Source: Phocoena phocoena
Lineage: Eukaryota; Chordata; Mammalia; Artiodactyla; Phocoenidae
Reading direction: 5' to 3'
Assembly (NCBI RefSeq): GCF_963924675.1
Contig: NC_089222.1
Span: 108,329,316 to 108,393,315, forward strand
DNA: 64,000 bases
Below the pieces are notes generated by a model. That model did no database searches. It saw only the letters and a list, made by a program, of their open reading frames with translations, and was not told the origin of the DNA. The translations under genes and the position numbers were made by a program. Below are positions 44,691 through 55,985 of the stretch, one piece after another. Numbering within the stretch: position 1 is the first letter of the stretch; every line of letters starts with the position of its first letter.

Positions 44691-46323
44691 CTCTTGAATA
44701 CAGAATACATAGGGCATAAATGATGAACTCGTCTCACTTCCTGATTTTGATACATCATCATTTTATGAGGTAAAGTCAATCTTCTATCTTCCTTTTTCCT
44801 TCACATTACATTTAAACATGATCAACAATAACTGGGAAATACTTCTCCATATCTTATTAAGTCAATAGTGAAATTTAGTAAGCTTAAGAGAACAGATAAA
44901 TTTTTATTATAAATTTATTTTTATATTAAAGAGGAATTTAAAAGCAAATTCTGAATAGTAGTTGAATTCAATTCAGCTATTTGGTTCTCTTAAGTTCATC
45001 CTTTATGCCTCTATTTGACTGCTTAAAAACAAAAAAAGCTTAATTAAGAAATGAGCCAACTGATGAGAAGAAACTAAAAGCAGAAATTTTCTTATGGGGA
45101 AAAACCAAGCCACATTAATGCAGCAGGATACAATAAACCATTCTCATTTTTCTGAGCAAATACATAAATAAACAAAAGAACACATACAACAAACCTGACA
45201 ATTTATCCCACTCATGTACATTTCACATTCTTACAGGGCAGGACAGCAGTCCTCAGATATTTGAAAGTCTATTATGTCAAAGAAAGATTAGACTCCTGTG
45301 TTTCTCAAGAAAGCAAGAGCCAGTGTTAAAAGTTAAAATGAGGCAACTTCCATCTCAATTTAATAGCAAACTGAGACCTGCACAACAATGAGCTGGGATG
45401 CTTTGGAAAGGAGTAAGCCCTCCATGCATTTTCAAAGATAAACAAGAGAATCAGAGGCCAGGAGCATCACAAAAAAATGTTTATGGTTTTTTTTGGTTTT
45501 GTATTTTTTTTGACCAGGAGGTTAGAATATATGACCTGCTGAGTTCCTTAAAATTCCTTTGTTTCTCTAAGGCTCTCCTAATTATTGTATGGAATATAAA
45601 AAGACAAAGTTTTTACCCTAAGGACCAAACAGACAAAGTCAGATGTAAACAAAATAATGACTAACAACAACACAACTAAGATATGAATGCTGCATAAAAA
45701 AGAATCAGGCATTCTTTGGAAAGTAATTGGTTTTAAGAACAGATTTTGCCTGTAGCTGTAGTCTTAAAAATTGAATTGTTCATATTACTGCTAGGCTCAA
45801 ATGCCTCATTCCCTTATGCTTCAGCGGATTTTCTTTAAATAAAATAAAATTCCTTACTCTTTAAAATGTCCTCTTATTATTTCTTATTTGTGGACTTCCA
45901 AGTATATATGTACATAGGTACATACACATATATATGTAGAAGTTTATCAGAAATTTATCAAATTGTCACTCAATAAAAACTTGATGATTCAACATCCTAA
46001 AATGTCAGAGAGATATATTATACTAGTCAACAGAAAACTCAAGAATCTTTAAAAGAAAGGTTGAATTAAAGAATCAGTTAACACTTAGATCACAAAAAAG
46101 AAACCACTTCGTCCAAAAATAAAATATTCCATACTGTTACATGAATGAGTTAAAATCGTCATTCATGATTTAAATCCAATTACATGAAATCCTATGTTTT
46201 GAAGAGTTTTGATTTACAAAATGGTCTTAGAAATTGTCTACAAAATTATGATGTAACATTGTCTCCTCCCTATTTCACATTTATTCTGGAATTTTCCAAT
46301 TCCTGTCTGTTCAAGTTCTGAAA
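44691..46323. other. AT-rich non-coding DNA
   Basis: An 88-codon plus frame at 45398-45664 is interrupted by T-rich runs and has no domain. A TA/CA-rich patch sits at 45902-45940. No gene or nameable repeat. Confidence 0.45.
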
Positions 46324-46327
46324 CACA

Positions 46328-46328
46328 T

Positions 46329-46366
<38 letters not shown>
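46328..46366. repeat. (TA)n microsatellite
   Basis: A TA dinucleotide array with a TACATA edge, about 39 bases. Confidence 0.93.
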
Positions 46367-46368
<2 letters not shown>

Positions 46369-46619
46369 TTGCAAGTTTCAGAGGTTGAGTGGTTCATCCT
46401 CTGATTATGTTTCAGAAGTTTATATACATATATATTCATCTCTCACTGCCATGTTTCTAGTTCAGACCTTTCAATTTTAGGGCATCTTCCAATAGCAGCA
46501 ACCCTAGATCATGCGATTACATGGACCCACCCTTTAAAACATTCATTGTACGGCCATTGACTAGAAAAAAACATTCAAACTTCTTAAGCCTTTAAGACTT
46601 TCACAGTTAGTTCCAGAAT

Positions 46620-47040
46620 ATTTTTCTTTATTCCATATGCAGCCATCACTACCATCACATGTCTTACACTTGTCAGTTTGAGCCTTCGTTCATGCCATCT
46701 CCTCCACCTTATCTCTGTTCAAAAATAAAATACTCATTGTTATCCTGTCCTTAATCTCTTCCACCAATGTCCTATCACTTTCAAAATCTTCTAAATGCCA
46801 CCTCAGCCACTTTTTATTTAGACATATTATCTCCAATTTAACCATCTGAAAGTAATCAACTGCTCTTTAAATTCTATGTATTTTATTAGAATAGTTATTT
46901 TTATAATGTATTCCCCAATAGAAACTTTGTCTCTTAAGGGGGATTACAACCTTTCATTAGTTTTTGTGTCCCCCTTATTTTTCTTATATTACTTTGCTCG
47001 TAAGTGATCAAATATATGTGTTGAATTGAACTCTTTTTAT
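46620..47040 (+). mobile_element. Possible L2 LINE segment
   Basis: The T/C-rich order 'gagccttcgttcatgccatctcctccacc', 'atcttctaaatgccacctcagccac', 'ccccaatagaaactttgtctcttaag' and 'gctcgtaagtgatcaaatatatgtgttgaattgaa' follows the L2 3' half with high divergence. Tentative. Confidence 0.4.
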
Positions 47041-47694
47041 AACTGAAGAAACAAAAGTGAAGACTGTTAAAAAGTTTTGCAGAAGATTAAACTGGGCATT
47101 ATTGGGTGATTCTAAGAATAGAAACTGGGGCTCACCCATGATTGCAGTCTGGTGATCTCACCATTAGAGAATATTCATCCCCAGGTAACCTAATTTTTTT
47201 TGACAGCAGGCAATGCTTTGCAACTATAGTACAAAAATAATTACATAAAGAAACAGTAATGAGACATTTATTAGAATAATACATTTAACTTTAGTTTTTA
47301 AATTTAGATTTCTATAAATTGCATAGGAAAGTAAAAGCTAAATAATCCTAGTTTAAACCTGAAGTTTATTGGGCAATAGCAGCATAATTATTTACTCTTC
47401 TTGGAGTGTAGATTCAGACAAATCTTGAGGTTTTAGATACACAAAAATAAGTCAGGTACTGTTTATATGAAATTGCTGCTTGAGAGTACATCACACCATG
47501 AGATTGCCCCATAGTGTTCATTTGATTTGAAATTATATTTCAGTGATTAAGTAAAGTATTCATATTTGTGTTAATTTTTTGCTAAAATAATAAGAATATA
47601 TAACCGTACATACAGAATTATTTAATCCTTAAATCTACTGATAAAAATGGCTACTTATATGGGACTATGGAAGAATGAATAAGAACCAAATATA
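47041..47694. other. AT-rich non-coding DNA
   Basis: Nothing identified. Confidence 0.45.
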
Positions 47695-47840
47695 GGTGAT
47701 TAATCTGAGCCCCATCTCTACGTTTCTGTGTCAGTAAGCAAGTAGATAAACCTTTCTGTGCCTCATCTCTATAATAAGGATTATAACGCTTACTTCAGTG
47801 GAAGGTCATAAGGATTAATTAGTATGTATAAAGCATTTTG
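47695..47840 (+). mobile_element. MIR SINE fragment
   Basis: 'gtgtcagtaagcaagtagataaacctttctgtgcctcatctctataataaggattataacgcttacttcagtggaaggtcataaggattaattagta' follows the MIR core ('cttaacctctctgtgcctcagtttcctcatctgtaaaatggggataataa ... gaggattaa'). Confidence 0.6.
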
Positions 47841-48243
47841 AATGTGAAAAGCTATTTTTGACTGCATACATGTATAAATATATGCATTATTCCATCCCTA
47901 AGAATAATTTATTTTATCAAATTGTACTAGCTAATGAGAAAACCTTAAAATAAAACACATAGAAAGAACAATGATTCTTTTCTTTTAATGGAAATATCTC
48001 AACATACTTTTAATTTATGATTATCATGAAGCTGGTAGTCACTCTTAAAACTCTTTCTAGACTTGATATATTTCAATGATGTTGGCTGGTTTATTTCAAC
48101 CACATTTTAGTAGCTGTTATTCAAATTAAAAATGCTAAGGTATAAATCACCTAATGTGTCCATACAAACTCAAGCAAGTCATTTAACAATACAGTTAAAT
48201 GGAAGATGACAGTGGAAGATGACAAGTACAATTTTGTTTGAAT
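47841..48243. other. AT-rich non-coding DNA
   Basis: Nothing identified. Confidence 0.45.
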
Positions 48244-48259
48244 AAAAACACTTATAAGT

Positions 48260-48482
48260 GGGGTTTCCCTGGTGGCGCAGTGGTTGAGAGTCCGCCTGCA
48301 GATGCAGGGGATGTGGGTTCGTGCCCCGGCCCGGGAAGATCGCACATGCTGTGGAGCGGTTGGGCCCGTGAGCCATAGCCACTGAGCCTGCGCGTCCGGA
48401 GCCTGTGCTCTGCAAGGGGAGAGGCCACAACAGTGAGAGGCCTGCGTACAGCAAAAAATAAAAAAAAAAATAAAAGAAACCA
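48260..48482 (+). mobile_element. CHR SINE, short form
   Basis: Full short element from 'gggtttccctggtggcgcag' to 'ggcctgcgtacagc' followed by an A-rich tail containing T and G. A perfect 16-base duplication AAAAACACTTATAAGT flanks it (48244-48259, 48483-48498). It has more substitutions than the copies at 40712 or 55341. The three open frames on its complement are frames through the SINE. Confidence 0.98.
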
Positions 48483-48498
48483 AAAAACACTTATAAGT

Positions 48499-48826
48499 AA
48501 CTTCAGGTTATCAGCTTTAGAAATATTTACCATTGCTTTTCAATAGATTAATGTATATATATATATATATTTTTTAAAAATCAATGACAACAATTGTATC
48601 GGGAACTAAAACCTTATCATCTAAGGTCACTGCTCCTATGTTCTGGCTTTGTCTAGGTATAAAACTTTGACTAGCTAAGGAAATGAACTGGCTGCACAAA
48701 AGTTTCAGGCTTTTGATACTTGAGTATAATAGTCATGTTGTTTACCAGATCACAGCAGATTTACATACTTTTGTGGTCTTGGTAGCTGAAAATAACATTA
48801 AGTACAACTCTGTTATGTAAAGCGAC
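48499..48826. other. AT-rich non-coding DNA with a short (TA)n run
   Basis: A TA run lies at 48551-48570; nothing else was identified. Confidence 0.5.
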
Positions 48827-48837
48827 TTAACCAAGAC

Positions 48838-49236
48838 TTTTTTTGTCGATTTTTACTTTACAAATTGTTGTGAGCTTCAACACATTTCCCTTTTGACATT
48901 TTCTTTTTTTTAACATCTTTATTGGAGTATAACTGCTTTACAATGGTGTGTTAGTTTCTGCTTTATAACAAAGTTAATCAGCTATACATATACATATATC
49001 CCCATATCTCCTCCCTCTTGTGTCTCCCTCTCACCTTCCCTATCCCATCCCTCTAGGTGGTCACAAAGCACCGAGCTGATCTCCCTGTGCTATGCGGCTG
49101 CTTCTCACTAGCTGTATATTTTACATTTGGTAGTGTATATGTGTCCATGCCACTCTCTCACTTAATCCCAGCTTCCCCCTCCCCGTGCCCTCAAGTCCAT
49201 TCTATGTCTGTGTCTTTATTCCTGTCCTGCCCCTAG
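48838..49236 (-). mobile_element. 5'-truncated L1 with a 3' transduction
   Basis: On the minus strand the L1 3' UTR runs from 49236 to about 48912. It includes 'gagagagtggcatggacaca', 'gcagccgcatagcacaggga' and 'gcagttatactccaataaag', then an A run (48911-48904 complement). A further 59 bases (48903-48845) follow, then a second A run. A perfect 12-base duplication TTAACCAAGACT lies at 48827-48838 and 49237-49248, outside both A runs. The extra 59 bases were therefore inserted together with the L1. An AGTAAA-type signal lies about 13 bases before the second A run. Confidence 0.85.
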
Positions 49237-49248
49237 TTAACCAAGACT

Positions 49249-50119
49249 CTTGATTGAATACTCAACCTATTCAGGTAAATGGGCTTAGTGAGAGCTGTCT
49301 GAGCCAAGAATTTTTTTCCTGTAAAAGTAGATCTGGGTCATCTCCAACCAACATAAGGACAAACAAGAATACAAAGCCTCCAGGTTCAACACTGCAGAGA
49401 AAAGGCATAAAAATTTCCCTTGGAAAATTTTAAAAACAGATTTACTTATCTACCATCATGGTCATTGAAAACAATCACAATATTTTACCCACAATACATA
49501 TAATTTTCTGCAGCATAACTTAATCTAAAAGGCTTCAGGGTAAATTAATTGCAAAATGTATTCCTAGGTAAATAAATAATTTGAGCCATGCAGAGTGATA
49601 TTGGATAGATGCCAATTCAACAGCAGAGGAGAGCTTAAAAAATTATTGCTATTGTTTAACTTTAAAGTAGTTGATCTCAAACTATTATTTCTGATAGTAG
49701 ATAGCAGGACAATTTTTCTGTTGAGGGCTCTTAGTTTGTGAAAATAATACCACATTATCAGCACAGGAGAAAACACATCTTTTGAATTCTCTATGGCAAA
49801 GAAACGTAATTTGCTCAAAACTTTCTGTGAATAAATAATTCTGACAAAAAACATTTCCACAATAAAATAGTACTATCATACTCTTATGTGATTAATGGTT
49901 TTCTCAATACACTGAAAATCAATAAATGTTTTTAGCAATCTTATTTCAAATTTCCTTTGGTGGTTTTCATAGAAAAATACAAATATGGAGACATTTTGCT
50001 TCCTATAGGGAAATCAAATCTTACATTATAATCCTTATGAAGAGTGATAAGGGTTGTTTATGTTTTAAGTCATGCTATTACTTTGCCTACCTAAAATTTA
50101 CTTTATTTTGATGATTACA
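49249..50119. other. AT-rich non-coding DNA
   Basis: Domainless minus frames (98 and 64 codons, 49564-49879) and a 61-codon plus frame. No nameable repeat. Confidence 0.45.
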
Positions 50120-50395
50120 TTTAATTTGATGACTGAGCTAAGGGTGGATGGACAAAATAGGTGAAGGGGATTAATAGGTACTAACTTCCAGCTACAGAGT
50201 AAATAAGTCAAGGGGATGTAATGTACACATAGGGAATATAGTCAATAATATTGTAACAACACTGTATGGTGATGGATGGTAACTGGATTTACTATGGTGA
50301 TTATTTCATAATGTGTAAAATATCAAATCACTATGCTATACACCTGAAAATAACATAATAGTGTATGTCAGAATAACAATTTTAAAAATCACGTA
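50120..50395 (+). mobile_element. L1 LINE 3' UTR fragment (old type)
   Basis: 'aataggtgaaggggattaataggtactaacttccagctacagagtaaataagtcaaggggatgtaatgtacacatagggaatatagtcaataatattgtaa' is the standard 3' UTR order of L1MA/MB-like elements. It ends 'tatgctatacacctgaaaataacataatag'. Confidence 0.65.
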
Positions 50396-50489
50396 AATAA
50401 GCATAGATACGTGGACCCAAAAACAAACAAAAATGTAATAAAATTTTACAATTCAATAGTTGAGAAATAAATTCTAAAACTAGGATATT

Positions 50490-50640
50490 TGTTCTATTTT
50501 TCAAATATGTATTAAGTGCCTGCTGTATGCCAGAGAATTAGACAGACACGGGATTTGTCTTTGTATAACTAATAGTCCAGTAAGGATATGAAAAATGATG
50601 AATGTGCTGACATTTACAAAAAGAAAAACCAGAATGTGTT
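50490..50640 (-). mobile_element. L2 3'-end fragment, inverted (tentative)
   Basis: 'atgtattaagtgcctgctgtatgccagagaattagacagacacgggatttgtctttgtataactaatagtccagtaagg' follows the complement of the L2 terminus. Confidence 0.5.
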
Positions 50641-50812
50641 GAAACTGAATGTAAGATATATTCACTTAGTCTTAATTCAAAATCTATAGCATATTTACAC
50701 GGAGGCCCCCAAATATGATTGAGATAGTGAAAAAAGAAATGATGTCTTAGGCATCAGTACCAGCAAGGCAATTTACAGATTAGGCAAAATTTAGGCAAAA
50801 GATACCATTTTT

Positions 50813-51043
50813 TTTTGTTTGTTTGTTTTTTGTTTTTTTTTGTTTTTTTTTGCTGTATGCGGGCCTCTCACTGTTGTGGCCTCTCCCGTTGCGGAGCACA
50901 GGCTCCGGACGCGCAGGCTCAGCGGCCATGGCTCACGGGCCCAGCCGCTCCGCGGCATGTGGGATCTTCCCGGACCGGGGCACGAACCCGTGTCCCCTGC
51001 ATCGGCAGGCGGACTCTCAACCACTGCGCCACCAGGGAAGCCC
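50813..51043 (-). mobile_element. CHR SINE, short form, inverted
   Basis: A T/G-rich stretch (the complement of an A tail with C interruptions) leads into 'gctgtatgcgggcctctcactg' and ends with CTGCGCCACCAGGGAAGCCC. A perfect 16-base duplication AAAAGATACCATTTTT flanks it (50797-50812, 51044-51059). The body is close to the family consensus seen in this window. Three plus-strand and one minus-strand frame of 80-97 codons arise from the CpG-rich body and are not genes. Confidence 0.98.
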
Positions 51044-51059
51044 AAAAGATACCATTTTT

Positions 51060-53179
51060 AATAATAGCAAATATAATTAGTATGAATTTGTCTGGTTTTA
51101 TACAATAAAAATGTGTTTTTTAGAGGTTATCTGAATTATGTTTATTAAATAGCAAATAAATTGTGAAAATTAGAAAACTAAATGTTAAAATTATTATAAC
51201 ATACATATTTACTAGAAAAATATGTATTATAAATAATATAAAAATTGACAATATGGACAATTATACACATTAATCCTTTCAGAAAAATCAACGTATAAAC
51301 ATTACAATTAACATTATCACTTTATGTAAAAATCAAAAAGTTTCATTCAATCTTAGTTCCTTTCACTGTTTAGGCTCCAAGCTCTATGATGTAGGGCACC
51401 TAACCTTTGTGCCTACCTGGGCCTGTATGGGTCTATATGTACCAAACGTATGGAAAGAGTCCAAGGAATTTGTGATTAATGAGTAAATAAGATTTGGGTA
51501 GTATGACTGCAGGTAATTAAAATTTTTTTCTCTGATGTAATTTTCATTTTTTGTATACTTTATAATTAGCACATGCTACATTTGTAATACAGGATATTAT
51601 CTTTCAAAGAAAGGTACTGCATAGTATTAAATGTAAAATAAATTATTTTTGATAAATTAAAACTTGGAAATGGATTTAAAGGTTTTAATTATGAAATAAA
51701 ATTAATGGGGAAGAACAACATATTAGCTGAGGGTATGCATTTTAGAGTTAGGCTGATTTGGGTTTCATTTCCAGTTCTGCTCCCTCCCAGTTTGGTAGGA
51801 TGACTTACCTCTCCATGCAAAGCTATTGTAAATCTGAAATGAAATACTGCCTAAAGGCACTAGCACTCATAGTTGCTTTCAAATGTTAGCTGCTTTTATT
51901 ATTACAAAATGTCATATTAAAAATGAGTATTCTATAAGTTATTAGACTTTTTATGCTTAAATTTATGCCTATTTTCTTATCTATTTCTTTTCCCATAAAG
52001 TAAAATAATTATCTTTGATGATTATATAATAAAATATTTCTCAAATTTTAAATGGAATTTAGAGCTGGGCATATTCACTCAAATTTACACTGCATTTTTC
52101 AACTGAATAATGCATTATTGGAGGGAAAAATGCATCTAATTCCCATGTGAGTTTCAAAATTCTGCCTGGAAGTCATGCTTTATACTAGAATCTTTTGAAA
52201 CCATCCATTCTTTAAAATTAGAAACACGAATATTCATCTGAAATAAAGGTTAATCTCGCAACCTCAAATATATTGATAAAGGCTTTAGGAAATAATTATT
52301 TGTTATCATGCAATCTGTATTTCTAAAAGAAAAACTAAGACATGCTTCAATAGTATGAAAATTTGCTTTTGAAATAGATATTTTGAACTAGATATTTTTC
52401 TCTTAATTGAACATTTGTTTCCAGATGATCATATAAGTAAATAAATCTATTTAACTTTAATTAACTCTATTTCTATGCAATATGAATAAATAGAATTCTA
52501 CTTAAGAAAAGTGGGGGTAAAATTCTATGGCATGATTGGCATTTTTACCATCCAAGTATCTATCATAATGGCATTCACCTCTTTTCCTACCTCTCTACTC
52601 ATGAGTCACCTCATGTATTTTAAAAGTAATGTTTAAACTTACTCTTTTGGACATAAATGAAAGAAGAAAAAATATTTTGACTTGGCAACAGTAAGCAACC
52701 ATTTGGAATTTAGAAGAATTTAAACTTTTAAATTATTCTTTTAAAATTTCCTTAAGTCAACATTATATGAAGACTAATGGTCTTTATATTTTCAAGAAGT
52801 TATTAGTTCTTTCTTAAGTATATTATGTTATAAAAATTTTGAGTCAATAAAAATATGTATTTTACTATTTATGATTCCTCAAAGGGTAAAGTATTTGTTA
52901 TTGTTCTATAACTGTAAATAGAAAGTTATGTTTCAATATTTTTATTCTAGAATCTAGAGATACTTTATGCTTTTTATCCCATTACAGAATACTTGAATTT
53001 TTATACTATATACAAATTTTAAAATGTATTTTTAATACAGTTTAAAATATAACATCACACTGAATTAAATTTTCCAAAAATTAAAGCACATGGGATAGTG
53101 TGGGAAAGGGGTGTTTTAAATTTTTCTCTTCTATAGATTAGCACATTCCATTCGTATTGCTTTGCTACATAATGTAGCA
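51060..53179. other. AT-rich DNA, weak MIR hint at 51730-51910
   Basis: 'gagttaggctgatttgggtttcatttccagttctgctccctcccagtttggtaggatgacttacctctccatgcaaag' around 51745-51825 resembles the first half of a MIR ('ggagccagactgcctgggttcgaatcccggctctgccac'). The rest is AT-rich with nothing identified. Confidence 0.4.
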
Positions 53180-53400
53180 AATACAAAGGCAGACTCAATA
53201 TAACAGAGTAGAGCTTCACTAAGAGTTATCAGCACTGATTTTAATTCCAGCTCTATAAATGATATTATTATCACAGGCCTACATTTCAAACTTTCTGTGC
53301 CTTAAAGAACTATATCTGGGTTAAGTGAATCTACTTCACAAGACTGTTGGGAAGGAAAAATAAAAGAGTGTCTTTATAGAAAGATACTAGACAAATTTAA
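53180..53400 (+). mobile_element. Possible MIR fragment
   Basis: 'actgattttaattccagctctataaatgatattattatcacaggcctacatttcaaactttctgtgccttaaagaac ... ctacttcacaagactgttgggaagg' follows the MIR order with high divergence. Confidence 0.45.
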
Positions 53401-55327
53401 GATACAATCTATCAGAACTTAATTTTCTTTATTTTACAATGTAGCTACATGACTACATCTCACATGCCAAAATGCCCCAAGATATTTCATACAAATCCAC
53501 TGAGACTATTACATTCAGAGAACTATAATTACCGGTTAGTAATTTAATTTTCCTAAGAGGAAAATACTGTATCACTCTGAGAAAAACAGTAACCAATTTT
53601 AAATGCAACTTGAACATTTTATAGACTGTTGCCTGCAGTTTTCGAAAATGTAACTTCTTAAGCTGGTAAACTCTGCATCTTAAAGGATGATATTTATACA
53701 CATTCATCACATTTGTTCATTACCTAAGACCTATAAAAGCAAAGGAATCCCTAAATATTCTAAATACTTAGGTGTATTTTTTTTCTATTAGAAGTATATA
53801 TCACTATGGAAAAAAACACACAGTAAAATTATTGTATACCCTTAAGCATACATTACATCAATATGAAAAATGTTTATTTCCTCTTGCAAATTTAGTGAAG
53901 CCTAAAGCAATATAGCATAAGGAATAATTTTTAAAATACCTTGGGACTTCCTTTTTAACTGCATCCTTAAGTTCTTAAACATTTCTCATATCACTGAGTA
54001 AACTGTTTTTCTTTAAAGTTCTGCGAATGTATTTAGCTTTATTTAGAGAATAAATAAATTTTGTGGAAGCCATATCATCTCATGGAAGGGATGGAGTATT
54101 TTAACATCTGTCCTTTGCAATGTGTTTTGCATATATGTAAAGATAAGTGTAATTCAAGAGCTCTGATTTTATGAACTAGAAATAAGTGTATGAAATTGGT
54201 AAGATAGCTTATTACAGTCCCCAGTTAGCAGATTTAATTTAAAAATAGTTTTCCTATATTCTGGGATCTTTATCATGAAGCTATTGACCTTTGGACTTTT
54301 AGATATTTTCAAAATTTTTCATCCCATGTGAGGTCTCAGACTGATACTAAATGTGTATATGTATTAAGAAATGCATTTAATATTCAAGGTAGTACTTGTC
54401 TACTTCTACATACAATATTTTGTTGAAAAACATGTTACATCCTCTTATCAAGTTTGAAAGCAAGTTTGTCATTTAAAAATGGGAATAAATTCTTCATGTA
54501 AAATGCACTATTCTACAAAAATAACGTATAAATATCATCATGTTTAAACATGTGAAAGATAAATCTCCAAGTGAGGACACATCCTCGTTTGTCTATTCAT
54601 TTGGGGCAGATTCTCATTCTAAAAGAAATAATAAAGCAATTGCTGAGATTTGCCTATACAAATCAAGACATGCCTGATTGCATTCTGAACAAGTCTCAGG
54701 AGATGTATGCCTACAGCATCCTCTACCAGGAAATGGAGGAAATTTTAACTTTAAATACTGGAATTCAATGAGGCCAGGCATTCCCCTGATGGACTGCTAT
54801 TTGGGTATTTAGGATTTTGAAAATAAGATCTATGTCAGAGAGTTGATTAAAGGCAAAGGCTAGAGGCAGAATTGGGTCCAAAGAGGAGAAAAGATTTACC
54901 CTGAAATCTCTCAAAATTCTCTATATCTCTTCTCTCCTTAAGAGAGAAATTATGAATAATATCTTGATATTATCTGTAATGTCATATGCTTAAAATATTT
55001 TTAAAAGACAATACCAGGAAGTAACTAAACATTTCATGATACTTGCCAATATCTGCCAGTTATCTTCTTTGTCCATCATAAGCACCAGCTCACCTTCACA
55101 CACCTATCTCAAGATTGTACATGAAAAGTATATAAGATAAGCAAAGAAGGCAAAGAAATCCAAGGACAAAAATGAATCCTGTGGCTATTCCTTCCATAGT
55201 AGCAGTTTCTTCAAATATAATATGTGCAAAGTTAATGGTATCAATTTTAAGTACTGAAATTGATACCAAAGTTTGTGACAACATATAAAAATTACTTCTA
55301 AGCTATTACATGAATACAGATAGCCAT
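53401..55327. other. AT-rich non-coding DNA
   Basis: A minus frame of 85 codons (53710-53453) and a plus frame of 66 codons (54571-54771) have no recognisable domains. No named repeat. Confidence 0.45.
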
Positions 55328-55340
55328 AAAAACTAAGTGA

Positions 55341-55549
55341 GGGCTTCCCTGGTGGCGCAGTGGTTGAGAGTCCGCCTGCCGATGCAAGGGACACGGGTTC
55401 GTGCCCCGATCTGGGGGGATTCCACATGCCGCGGAGCAGCTGGGCCCGTGAGCCATGGCTGTTGAGCCTGCGCGTCCGGAGCCTGTGCTCCGCAACGGGA
55501 GAGGCCACAACAGTGAGAGGCCCACGTACCGCAAAAAAAAAAAAAAAAA
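55341..55549 (+). mobile_element. CHR SINE, short form
   Basis: Full short element from GGGCTTCCCTGGTGGCGCAG to 'ggcccacgtaccgc', with a pure A tail. A perfect 13-base duplication AAAAACTAAGTGA flanks it (55328-55340, 55550-55562). Confidence 0.98.
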
Positions 55550-55699
55550 AAAAACTAAGTGAAATGATTTAAAGTGAAGAGGCAAATAAATAAGGATTTT
55601 TATAGTCTTTATGTTTTAATATATAACAATTCTCATTTTGTGGGGACAGGAGTATGTAGATGTGTTATGTATGTGTTTTTTATATTTTAAAGCTTTATG

Positions 55700-55985
55700 G
55701 TCAGAGGGTCCATTTTGTTCTCCAAATAAATTACAAATTCTAATCCTTCAATCTGTCCACAGCCTGACAGCCTGACATATCAATTTATCTTTCATATAGC
55801 TAAGAGGTACTAGTCAGTGTTCATTGAACTTTCTTCCTTTTTTTCACTTCAGTTCATGTGGTTCCTGATGCTCAAGATGCTTTGCACCCCTTTTCCCATC
55901 TTGTTATATGAACTTTTTACCAGAGTTTTAAGATCTCTCTTAAATGTCATCTGGCAAACACCTACTTAATTAGCTATGGATCCCA
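55700..55985 (+). mobile_element. Possible L2 LINE segment
   Basis: 'aaattctaatccttcaatctgtccacagcctgacagcctgac', then 'tgctcaagatgctttgcaccccttttcccatcttg' and 'gagttttaagatctctcttaaatgtcatctgg', resembles the L2 order around its 'ttgcacttgctgttccctctgcc ... gctcaaatgtcacctt' region. Confidence 0.5.
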
